The position numbers and the translations under genes are program-made. Below the pieces are notes generated by a model. That model ran no database searches. It had not been told where the DNA came from and worked only from the letters and a program-made list of their open reading frames with translations. From Desulfobacterales bacterium (GTDB lineage Bacteria > Desulfobacterota > Desulfobacteria > Desulfobacterales > Desulfobacteraceae): a DNA stretch of 5,515 bases. How positions within the stretch are numbered: position 1 is the stretch's first letter; each line of letters begins with the position of its first letter. Shown here in pieces: positions 1 to 5,354 of this stretch. The DNA lies in assembly GCA_022361135.1 (NCBI GenBank), contig JAKSBM010000143.1, positions 1 through 5,515 on the forward strand, given 5' to 3'.

Positions 1-413
1 AGGGCCTGGGAGATGCCGTAGCGGATGGCGGTGTGGAGCCGTTCCCCTTCAATTTCAAGGGCGTCAAAGGCTTCGGCCTCTTCTTTGAAGGATTCAATGT
101 TACGGCCTTCAAGGTAGGGGCGGATGTGTTTTTCCAGGAAGGGAATATAGGTTTTGGCAAGGAAAAGGGGATCCCGGCCACCGGCCCCGGAGTACTGAAC
201 CGCAGCGCAGTCGCCCACGGCCACTTGACCGTTCTCCATTACCAACTGAACAGATACCGATTCTCCTGCCACACGGATATTTTCAAATCCCTGGGTGGTT
301 GTTTTACCTTTATAGATGAATCCGTCGTGCTCTGCGCCGGATTTGATGGCGGCCTGGTCGTCAAAAAAGAAACCCGTCATTCCGGGTGAGAATATGGCTT
401 TAACTATTTTCAT
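1..413 (-). CDS. mal: Methylaspartate ammonia-lyase (3-methylaspartase), N-terminal part, cut by window edge
   Basis: This enzyme (EC 4.3.1.2, enolase superfamily) removes ammonia from (2S,3S)-3-methylaspartate to give mesaconate, the step after glutamate mutase. I translated the minus strand from ATG at 413-411, and the frame stays open for 137 codons to the window edge. The product begins MKIVKAIFSPGMTGFFFDDQ and carries the family block DCAAVQYSGAGGRDPLFLAK (about residues 68-87), then RLHTAIRYGI (about 125-134), as I recall them from the Clostridium tetanomorphum enzyme. Gln73 lies in the CAAVQYSG block at the position of an active-site Gln known in the family. The usual length is about 413 aa, so roughly two thirds, including the catalytic barrel, is missing here. 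The start shares one base with the glmE stop (TAATG). A strong AGGAAGA ribosome site lies 8 nt upstream, at 428-422 inside glmE. No frameshift is visible. Confidence 0.95.
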   Translation of the reverse strand, partial: MKIVKAIFSPGMTGFFFDDQAAIKSGAEHDGFIYKGKTTTQGFENIRVAGESVSVQLVMENGQVAVGDCAAVQYSGAGGRDPLFLAKTYIPFLEKHIRPYLEGRNIESFKEEAEAFDALEIEGERLHTAIRYGISQA

Positions 414-1858
414 TATTTGGGTCTTCCTACAAGTCTGCCTTTACTGATGGCATAGATATCGTCAATCACCATCTGGAAGCAGGCATCCCTGTTTTCAGCG
501 GTGGCTCTTTCTTGGATTTTTTCTTTGTGGAAATCCACCACATCGGCGGGCAGCGGGGTGTTACCGGTTTCAAATACCCGCACGGCGCCATTGTGGTCAC
601 GGACGGGAAGCAGTTTTCCATAGTTGCAGGAGGCCGGGGCAAAGGGAACGTCGATGAGGCCGGATTCCACGGCGCGGACGGCACCCAGGGCGACATCTCC
701 GTTACCGGCTTCAAAAACGGCATCCATGATGGCTTCCACTTCCCTGATGATGATTTGTTTTTCCGCTTCCACCTCATTGATGTGGTAGACGCATTGGTCC
801 TGGGTCATCTGGATCATCTGGCGGGTGGCCTTCAGTCCCTGGAGGTTGGCTTCCTTGGTGGGGATGCCCGAGGCTTCATGGGGGGTCTTGACAATGACCT
901 TGGTGGCACCGGAGAGGTTGGCCACCACACTGCCCCAGGAGATGACGGCAAATGCACGGGCTTCGTCTTCGGGGAATCCGCCCATCCATTGGTGGAGGAC
1001 CGTGGACAATTCATAGTCCTGGTGACCGGCCTGGGTGAAGTACTTGTGGGCCAGTTCCGTCAGGGACTGCATGGCGGCAATGTCCTGGACCATGTTGCCG
1101 GCCTGGCCGTATCCCAGGGTCAGGGATTTAACGCCCTGTTCCAGGGCCAGCAGGCCTTCGATGATGGCGATGGTGTGGCTGACAAAGGGGGGAACCAGGG
1201 TGCCGGACAGGGGACCAAAGGGTTCCCGGTTGATGGTGATCCCTTCTTCCTGGTAGATACCGGTGAGCCGGTCGATGAACTGCCAGTGACGGATGGACTG
1301 TTCCAGGGGAACGTTTTTGGCGTAGGGCAGGTTGTACGAGAGTCCGCCCCCTTCATATGAGGTGAAACCGGCGGCATAGGCGATTTCCGCCAGCAACCGG
1401 GCATCCGGGGTTCCATGGCGGACCTCCACGGGTTTCTCAACGGCTTCGATCATCCTGCGGCAGGCCTCGACACCGTGGTTGACCGCGGGGAATCCGTTGA
1501 GCAGGGAGTGGCCGGCGGCCTTGGATTTTTCGATGCCCTTTTGGGCCTCTTCGTAGCGGTTGAGCCGGGTGTAGGCATCAATGGTGGTGGGCAGCAGGTC
1601 GGCCTCGGTTTCAAGGAATTTGAGGAGTTCGATGTTTTCATCCACCAGGGCCACACCGGCCCGGGGCTGGATCAGCACCCGTTTTTCCGCCACCGCATCG
1701 TTCAGGGCCTTGGCAAATCGCTTGGATTCCGGAAGACTGTGCTGGTATTTGATCCCCTCTTCAATGGAGACACCTTGGCCGGTGGGCCAGCCCGAAAGGA
1801 TTTCCTCCCGGGCATTCATGTAATCCTGCCGTTCAATTCTTTCGTTCTTAATTTCCAA
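413..1858 (-). CDS. glmE: Glutamate mutase (methylaspartate mutase) epsilon subunit
   Basis: GlmE (also MutE) is the large catalytic subunit of adenosylcobalamin-dependent glutamate mutase (EC 5.4.99.1). It forms the TIM barrel that binds glutamate and, with GlmS, encloses the B12 cofactor. The 481 aa match the usual length of about 483. Active-site residues known from the C. cochlearium structure can all be placed: Arg66 (QPRAG), Arg98 (TIDAYTRLNRY), Arg147 and the HGTPDARLLAE stretch, Glu169 (YEGGG), Tyr175 and Tyr179 (SYNLPYAKN), and Lys324 and Glu328 (VIVKTPHEA). The C-terminus FQMVIDDIYAISKGRLVGRP is also typical. The start codon is TTG at 1858. It is supported by an AGAAGGA ribosome site 7 nt upstream and by residue-for-residue alignment of the N-terminus with clostridial GlmE. 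An in-frame ATG at 1819, with a weaker CAGGA site, would remove 13 conserved-type residues. The gene begins 4 nt after glmL and overlaps mal by 1 nt. Confidence 0.97.
   Translation of the reverse strand: MEIKNERIERQDYMNAREEILSGWPTGQGVSIEEGIKYQHSLPESKRFAKALNDAVAEKRVLIQPRAGVALVDENIELLKFLETEADLLPTTIDAYTRLNRYEEAQKGIEKSKAAGHSLLNGFPAVNHGVEACRRMIEAVEKPVEVRHGTPDARLLAEIAYAAGFTSYEGGGLSYNLPYAKNVPLEQSIRHWQFIDRLTGIYQEEGITINREPFGPLSGTLVPPFVSHTIAIIEGLLALEQGVKSLTLGYGQAGNMVQDIAAMQSLTELAHKYFTQAGHQDYELSTVLHQWMGGFPEDEARAFAVISWGSVVANLSGATKVIVKTPHEASGIPTKEANLQGLKATRQMIQMTQDQCVYHINEVEAEKQIIIREVEAIMDAVFEAGNGDVALGAVRAVESGLIDVPFAPASCNYGKLLPVRDHNGAVRVFETGNTPLPADVVDFHKEKIQERATAENRDACFQMVIDDIYAISKGRLVGRPK
422..428 (-). 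promoter_or_regulatory. Ribosome binding site of mal, inside the 3' end of glmE
   Basis: AGGAAGA lies 8 nt before the mal ATG (413), within the last codons of glmE. Together with the TAATG stop/start overlap it points to both independent loading and stop-start reinitiation at this junction. Confidence 0.75.
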
Positions 1859-1862
1859 AATC

Positions 1863-3224
1863 TTATCCTTCTAAATTGGGGAGCAATGATGCTGCCGCCG
1901 CTTGGGGATACTGCCGGGCCGCGTTGGCCAGCAGGGGTATCAGATACCGGTGGTCATGATAATACCGGTAGGTTTCAGGGCTTAAAATTTCTTCTCCCTT
2001 GGGGGTTAGTGCGGGGACGGGATAGGCCGCAACGGGGCTGTCCTTGAACTGGGACAGATAGCCCCCCGTCCCGATAATGGTTTTAACTTGGGTTAGGTCG
2101 CGTCCGGCTTCGATGAACACCGGGCCCGAGGTGGTAAAGCGTTCCTGGCGGGTGCCGCTGTGGCGGACCGTTGCGGTCACCGTACACAGGCCTGCCAAAA
2201 GGGTGTCCCACTCTTTCTCCCGGGGATCCGAAGGAATGTGGGCCGTGTTCTGGTTGATCTTTTCAATATAGGCCAATACCGCTTGGGGATCATGGCCCTG
2301 GTCGCTGCAATGGTTCAAAAAGCCCGCTTTATCGGTTTCCAGGGCGCTCAGGGCGCTCACCCGCATGCCCAGGTCCCCTTCAACGGACCGTTTGATGCGC
2401 GGCTCCCGGATCCCTTTATGGATCACCCGGTCACCCTTTGTTTCCTTTACGGCGGAGTAATAATCCGTGGTGGCACCGCCCATGTCCACCAGGGCAAAAT
2501 CCCCTTTGAAGATGTTTTGCTCATCCACCAGGGAGACATAATCGAAGACCGATGCCGGGGTGGGGATGGGGGCTGCGCCGGTCAAATCAACGATCTTTGA
2601 CAGGCCCTTTCCCTGGATGATGGAGGACATGAAGGTGTCCCGGATCATATCCCGTGCCCCCTGGGGGGAGGGCGTGTCCAGATCGGGCAGAACGTTGGGG
2701 GCCAGCAGCAGCTCCTTGTGTCCCAGGGCATCCTTTATGAAATCCGTTAAATCCCGGTTGCCGGCATAGAGGATGGGGCAGGTCAGTTGGGATTCGGCGA
2801 TCATCCGGGCATTGTGGCGAAGATAGCTTTGGTTGCCCCCATCGGTGCCGCCGGTGAAGAGCAGGATATCCGGATCCGCCGCCTGGATTTCTTCAATGTC
2901 CGAGGTGTTGAGCCGGTAGGCATAGGCCTTCATCAGCTTTCCCCCGGCGGAAAGGGCCGCCAGCCGGGCCGATTCCAGGGTGAGTTCCGGAACGATGCCC
3001 AGGGCGATGATTTTCAGGCCGCCGTGGGCCGAAGAGGAACAAACCACCGGGGCGGTCTCCCCGGCCACGGGCCTCAGCCCTTCCAGGATCTTTTTAAAAC
3101 AGCGGGATAGATCCCCCGTGGTTGTGGCCGTACTCACCCGGTCCACCAGGGTGAGCTGACCGTCTTCGGGGGCGAAGACCGCCCCCTTGGTCCAGGTGGA
3201 CCCGATATCAACGGATATCAGCAT
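1863..3224 (-). CDS. glmL: Glutamate mutase accessory protein GlmL, ASKHA-fold ATPase
   Basis: GlmL (MutL) is encoded between glmS and glmE in methylaspartate clusters. It belongs to the actin/Hsp70/sugar-kinase (ASKHA) ATPase superfamily. It is thought to act as a chaperone or reactivase for the B12 mutase, but its exact task is less well established than those of GlmS and GlmE. The 453-aa product shows the fold's nucleotide-binding motifs: phosphate-1 DIGSTWTKG (residues 6-14), a FTGGTDGGN segment (123-131), phosphate-2 DMGGATTD (247-254), the family stretch SVEGDLGMR (280-288) and the adenosine motif IGTGG (384-388). No signal peptide or membrane segment is evident, so it is cytoplasmic. 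Its ATG overlaps the last 7 nt of glmS (ATGCTGA) with only a weak GAGGG site 10 nt upstream, so translation is probably coupled to glmS. The length is normal for the family and the frame is intact. Confidence 0.93.
   Translation of the reverse strand: MLISVDIGSTWTKGAVFAPEDGQLTLVDRVSTATTTGDLSRCFKKILEGLRPVAGETAPVVCSSSAHGGLKIIALGIVPELTLESARLAALSAGGKLMKAYAYRLNTSDIEEIQAADPDILLFTGGTDGGNQSYLRHNARMIAESQLTCPILYAGNRDLTDFIKDALGHKELLLAPNVLPDLDTPSPQGARDMIRDTFMSSIIQGKGLSKIVDLTGAAPIPTPASVFDYVSLVDEQNIFKGDFALVDMGGATTDYYSAVKETKGDRVIHKGIREPRIKRSVEGDLGMRVSALSALETDKAGFLNHCSDQGHDPQAVLAYIEKINQNTAHIPSDPREKEWDTLLAGLCTVTATVRHSGTRQERFTTSGPVFIEAGRDLTQVKTIIGTGGYLSQFKDSPVAAYPVPALTPKGEEILSPETYRYYHDHRYLIPLLANAARQYPQAAAASLLPNLEG
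1866..1872 (-). promoter_or_regulatory. Ribosome binding site that supports the TTG start of glmE
   Basis: AGAAGGA on the minus strand lies just upstream of the glmL stop (TAA at 1865-1863) and 7 nt before the TTG start codon of glmE at 1858. It decides the start: the spacing is near optimal and the resulting N-terminus lines up with known GlmE proteins. Because the site lies inside glmL, ribosomes finishing glmL could feed glmE directly. Confidence 0.75.
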
Positions 3225-3628
3225 TTCAGGTCGGCCCTCAGATCATCCACGCAGGCCTTCAGGTCCGCATCGGGGGTGTAGGCCCGGTTGAAGCCCATCT
3301 GTTTGAACTTTTCCACCACCTCGGCCTTGTCGGTTTTGCCCACCACCAGGTTGCCGCCCACGTGGAGTACAATGTCCTCCAGGCCCCTTTCCGTGCATCT
3401 GTCCCGGAAGCCCATGCAGTCAATTTCTCCGTGGCCGTACAGGCTGGAGACCAGGATGGCCCGGGCACCGGTTTCAATGGCGGAATCGATGAATTCATCC
3501 TGGGATACCATCACCCCCAGGTTGACCACATTAAACCCGGCGTCGGAATAATATTTCTCCAGAATCCTGTTGCCCACGGTATGACAGTCCGAGCCGATGA
3601 CACCAATTACAATCGTTTCTTCTTTCAT
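3218..3628 (-). CDS. glmS: Glutamate mutase sigma subunit, B12-binding
   Basis: GlmS (MutS) is the small cobalamin-binding subunit of glutamate mutase. It presents adenosylcobalamin to GlmE with a histidine replacing the dimethylbenzimidazole ligand (base-off/His-on). At 136 aa it is essentially the clostridial length (about 137). The Rossmann-like B12 domain fills the whole protein. The DxHxxG motif is SDCHTVG, with Asp14, the cobalt-ligating His16 and Gly19. The SxL-type motif is VSSLYGHGE (residues 60-68), and the nucleotide-tail loop HVGGNLVVG follows at 89-97. The start ATG at 3628 has an AAGGAAG site 10 nt upstream, formed by the last codons of the regulator gene, which ends only 7 nt before. 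The stop overlaps the start of glmL. It should not be confused with glucosamine-6-phosphate synthase, which shares the symbol. Confidence 0.97.
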   Translation of the reverse strand: MKEETIVIGVIGSDCHTVGNRILEKYYSDAGFNVVNLGVMVSQDEFIDSAIETGARAILVSSLYGHGEIDCMGFRDRCTERGLEDIVLHVGGNLVVGKTDKAEVVEKFKQMGFNRAYTPDADLKACVDDLRADLKC

Positions 3629-3635
3629 GCGTATG

Positions 3636-4625
3636 TTACTTCCTTTTCATTTTCCGGGAGATTTGCTCCTCAATGTAAATGAGAGAGCCCCTGTCGATTT
3701 GGTAGTTGAAATTGATGATCCTGCCGCCCCTGCCGGAGAATTTCTCCAGGGCTTCGGTAAGATCCCAGTTGTTGCTCAAGGATATTTCAGAAGGCAGAAT
3801 GATTACCTCTTTGTTTTCCATGTATTCTTGGAAATCGTGTTTGTTGCACCCGTCAATAAAAATGGGGGGGTGGGGCTTGAGACCGAATACGCCCATTCTT
3901 TCTTCCACGATGGCGCTGAATCGTTTGGTGATGCAGATGATGCCAATGGCGCTTTCAAGGGCCAGGGATGCCAGTTCGATGATGGTTTCCTGCCCCAGGG
4001 TGAGTGCGGCCTGGAGTAGCCTGTCCCGTATGGCCGGGCACATATTGATCATTTCAAGATAATGGGAGGAAGTGGTCAGGATGACATCAAACCCGGAGAG
4101 GAGCTGTTCCGGATCTTTGTGGGCGATGACGTCGTCCAATAGATATTTGCTGATGCCGGAGCCTGAAATGTATCTCAGGGTTTTTTCAAACACCGAGAGT
4201 GCCTCATTGTTGCAATCCACAGCCGCAATATGAAAGCGATTGATTTTCTCTTCCCTGTTCATGAGAAGCAGTTGGAAAAAGGTTGAGATTTCCCGGTGGG
4301 AAAATTTCAAATCTTCCAATTCGGTGAGGGTGGCGTCGATGATCTGGACCGCTCTGTCCTTGCGGCTTTGGTTCAGTACATCCTGGTTGCGGGATATGAA
4401 GGATCCCCGGCCCTGGACCACCTCGATGACCTTGCTGTTTTCCAGTTCTCCATAGGCCTTTTTAATGGTGCCCCGGGAGAGGGAGAGGGCTGCGGCCAAT
4501 TCCCTTTCGGGTAATAGTTTTTTTCCGGGTTTGAGCACCCCCTGCTTTACCTGTTGGGTAATGATCTGGGTGATCTGTCTGTACACCGGCACGGTTGAAT
4601 CTTTCTCAATTTGGATATCCATCAT
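3636..4625 (-). CDS. GntR-family transcriptional regulator with a long C-terminal effector-type domain, first gene of the glm operon
   Basis: This is probably the local regulator of the glutamate mutase operon. Residues 12-78 form a GntR winged helix-turn-helix: VPVYRQITQIITQQVKQGVL, then the recognition region LPERELAAALSLSRGTIKKAY and the wing VVQGRGSFI. A short linker containing SHREISTFF (109-117) resembles YtrA-type GntR proteins. The remaining 210 or so residues do not read as an FCD, UTRA or MocR aminotransferase domain. They alternate hydrophobic strands and helices (FHIAAVDCN 131-139, FDVILTTSSHY 179-189, IGIICITKRF 227-236, KEVIILPSE 272-280), consistent with a two-lobed alpha/beta ligand-binding domain. 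The effector is unknown; glutamate or a pathway intermediate is an inference from context. Tandem ATGs at 4625 and 4622 share the AAAAGGAG site at 4636-4629. The second has better spacing (6 nt against 3), so the protein is 329 or 328 aa. The gene ends 7 nt before glmS. Confidence 0.88.
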   Translation of the reverse strand: MMDIQIEKDSTVPVYRQITQIITQQVKQGVLKPGKKLLPERELAAALSLSRGTIKKAYGELENSKVIEVVQGRGSFISRNQDVLNQSRKDRAVQIIDATLTELEDLKFSHREISTFFQLLLMNREEKINRFHIAAVDCNNEALSVFEKTLRYISGSGISKYLLDDVIAHKDPEQLLSGFDVILTTSSHYLEMINMCPAIRDRLLQAALTLGQETIIELASLALESAIGIICITKRFSAIVEERMGVFGLKPHPPIFIDGCNKHDFQEYMENKEVIILPSEISLSNNWDLTEALEKFSGRGGRIINFNYQIDRGSLIYIEEQISRKMKRK

Positions 4626-4660
4626 CTGCTCCTTTTCTGAAACGCCATGGTCTAGAGTTG

Positions 4661-4695
4661 GGTATACAGGTATAAGCCAATTGAAAATTGGTATA
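4661..4695. repeat. Three GGTATA direct repeats plus an overlapping CCAATT/AATTGG inverted repeat
   Basis: GGTATA occurs at 4661-4666, 4669-4674 and 4690-4695. The last two start 21 bp apart, about two helical turns, so they would lie on the same DNA face. Between them CCAATT (4677-4682) and AATTGG (4686-4691) form a second perfect inverted repeat with a 3-bp centre, which shares its right arm with the operator-like palindrome. A further partial match, TGGTCTAGA, lies at 4648-4656. Together they look like a multi-site regulator landing zone downstream of the start point. Confidence 0.45.
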
Positions 4696-4702
4696 GACCA
4701 AT
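4687..4702. promoter_or_regulatory. Putative operator for the GntR regulator, overlapping the -10 region
   Basis: ATTGGT-atag-ACCAAT is a perfect inverted repeat with 6-bp arms and a 4-bp centre. It covers the candidate -10 element and start point of the operon. Symmetric sites overlapping their own promoter are usual for GntR dimers that repress their own operon. The site sits only about 60 bp upstream of the regulator gene. That the adjacent regulator is the protein that binds it is an inference. Confidence 0.5.
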
Positions 4703-4726
4703 ATATCCACGGGCATTCCTTGTCAA
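4700..4726 (-). promoter_or_regulatory. Candidate sigma70-type promoter of the gntR-glmSLE-mal operon
   Basis: Reading the minus strand, a perfect -35 hexamer TTGACA lies at 4726-4721. It is followed after 15 nt by TATATT at 4705-4700 (five of six bases match the consensus -10). A 17-nt spacing would instead give the poorer TATTGG. Initiation would fall near 4693, leaving a leader of about 65-70 nt before the regulator start. The spacer is shorter than optimal, which would make basal activity modest. The whole -10 region is covered by an inverted repeat. No transcript data are available, so this is a sequence-based call. Confidence 0.55.
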
Positions 4727-4896
4727 CGGAAAAATGGAGCCCATGGGGCCATGGATTTGTTTTTAGGGGGGCGGGTGGAGATGGTCGGTTGTGATATTGT
4801 TTATAATTAATGTGGGTTATGTGTGGTGGCGGCCGGCTGTGGTGGAAGGGGTTTTTCCGTAAAAAATATCGAAAAATAATCTTCTTTTTCCGGGTG

Positions 4897-4948
4897 GGAA
4901 GGGGGGCTGAAAATCCTGACCCCGGACAGGGCAGATCACGCCCCTTCC
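4897..4948. repeat. Perfect 8-bp inverted repeat with a 36-nt interior, and a third copy of one arm nearby
   Basis: GGAAGGGG (4897-4904) is matched by CCCCTTCC (4941-4948). A second GGAAGGGG lies at 4844-4851. The arms are GC-rich enough to pair in RNA, but the loop is long and no T-run follows, so it does not look like a terminator. Its function is unknown. Confidence 0.35.
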
Positions 4949-5105
4949 ATGGGCAATTAAAACCCGACCGCTCCCGGTGCAGGATTTGATTGCCGGGTAA
5001 GTGTGTTTAATATCAATTGATTGTGGAATAAGGTGGGGTTTTTAGGTTTATGTTCGGCACCTTGGGATGACCCGCCGGGGGCCGCCCATGTCCCAGATCC
5101 ATCCC

Positions 5106-5152
5106 TTGACAAGGAAAGAGATCATTGCTATTGCATTGTCGGCTTGTATATA
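5106..5152 (+). promoter_or_regulatory. Candidate promoters of the antiporter gene
   Basis: Two overlapping candidates can be read. The first is a perfect TTGACA (5106-5111) with a 17-nt spacer to TATTGC (5129-5134), which matches only three of six bases but is preceded by a TGn extended -10 motif. The second is TTGCTA (5125-5130) with a 16-nt spacer to TATATA (5147-5152). Either would leave a leader of about 190-220 nt before the ATG at 5355, unusually long for a simple transporter gene. Confidence 0.4.
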
Positions 5153-5228
5153 CATTTACTCCAATTAATCGGGGGTATTTATGTCTACATGTCCATGTTT
5201 TTTTGCGTTTTAAAATTAACAATTACAC

Positions 5229-5263
5229 GGCCGCAGGGATGCGGTCACAACGCAGTTTTTTTT
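5229..5263 (+). promoter_or_regulatory. Leader RNA hairpin with an alternative stem next to T8, possible attenuator
   Basis: The 7-nt arms GGCCGCA (5229-5235) and TGCGGTC (5240-5246) pair with one G-U and close on a GGGA loop, a GNRA-type tetraloop. The right arm can instead pair as TGCG (5240-5243) with CGCA (5251-5254), placing a short GC stem one base before T8 (5256-5263). The two folds exclude each other. A terminator/antiterminator switch is possible, but the second stem is only 4 bp, so this is tentative. Confidence 0.35.
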
Positions 5264-5275
5264 ACGGAATCTAAA

Positions 5276-5339
5276 ATTTTAAAGGAAGTTAAACCCAGGA
5301 AGTAAACCAGGAAGTAGAACCCATTACATTTTAAAGGAG
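5276..5339 (+). repeat. Cluster of Shine-Dalgarno-like repeats before the antiporter start
   Basis: ATTTTAAAGGA occurs twice exactly, at 5276-5286 and 5328-5338, 52 nt apart. Between them AGGAAGT-type units recur at 5283, 5297 and 5309, in the pattern AGGAAGTAAACC with small variations. Only the last copy, AAAGGAG (5333-5339), is close to start codons. The upstream copies have no ATG, GTG or TTG at usable spacing, so they look like duplicated or standby ribosome sites. Confidence 0.5.
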
Positions 5340-5354
5340 TTATTGAGAACCACC

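Larger units (their letters stand above)
4626..5354. other. Long intergenic region between two divergent transcription units
   Basis: About 730 bp separate the regulator start from the antiporter start, and I find no convincing protein gene in it. The left end (4648-4726) holds the operon promoter and operator. The middle (4727-5100) has G-rich and T-rich stretches, an 8-bp inverted repeat (4897-4904 with 4941-4948), a CCCGG/CCGGG pair (4973-4977 with 4993-4997) and several CCATGG palindromes (4645, 4741, 4749, 4947). The right end (5106-5354) looks like the promoter and leader of the antiporter gene. The open frame at 5021-5305 starts at TTG without a ribosome site and has no recognisable protein character. 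I saw no B12-box-like element of a cobalamin riboswitch and no tRNA. Confidence 0.6.

Noticed and set aside
33..389. Open frame of 118 codons on the plus strand
   Set aside because: It is antisense to mal, whose protein matches the methylaspartase family residue by residue.
512..1360. Open frame of 282 codons on the plus strand
   Set aside because: It lies wholly antisense to glmE, whose conserved active-site residues fix the minus strand as coding. The translation is Gly/Asp/Val-rich, as antisense frames of GC-rich genes usually are.
1415..2047. Open frame of 210 codons on the plus strand
   Set aside because: It is antisense across the glmE/glmL junction, shows no recognisable domain and has the composition of a shadow frame.
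3597..4019. Open frame of 140 codons on the plus strand
   Set aside because: It is antisense to the end of the GntR regulator and the start of glmS, and has no family resemblance.
4741..4754. Doubled CCATGG palindromes upstream of the -35 element
   Set aside because: CCATGG also appears elsewhere in the window, including inside glmE near 1413, and there is no spacing pattern tying these copies to the promoter.
4626..4820. Adenosylcobalamin riboswitch upstream of the B12-dependent enzyme operon
   Set aside because: It was expected as a possibility, but the leader from the predicted start point is only about 70 nt and no B12-box-like sequence is visible.
5188..5203. ACAT-gtcc-ATGT followed by a T-run as an intrinsic terminator
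   Set aside because: The stem is only 4 bp and AT-rich, too weak for a terminator, and no upstream plus-strand gene would need one.
5021..5305. Open frame of 94 codons on the plus strand in the intergenic region
   Set aside because: It has a TTG start without a ribosome site, overlaps the predicted promoter and leader hairpin of the antiporter gene, and its composition is not protein-like.
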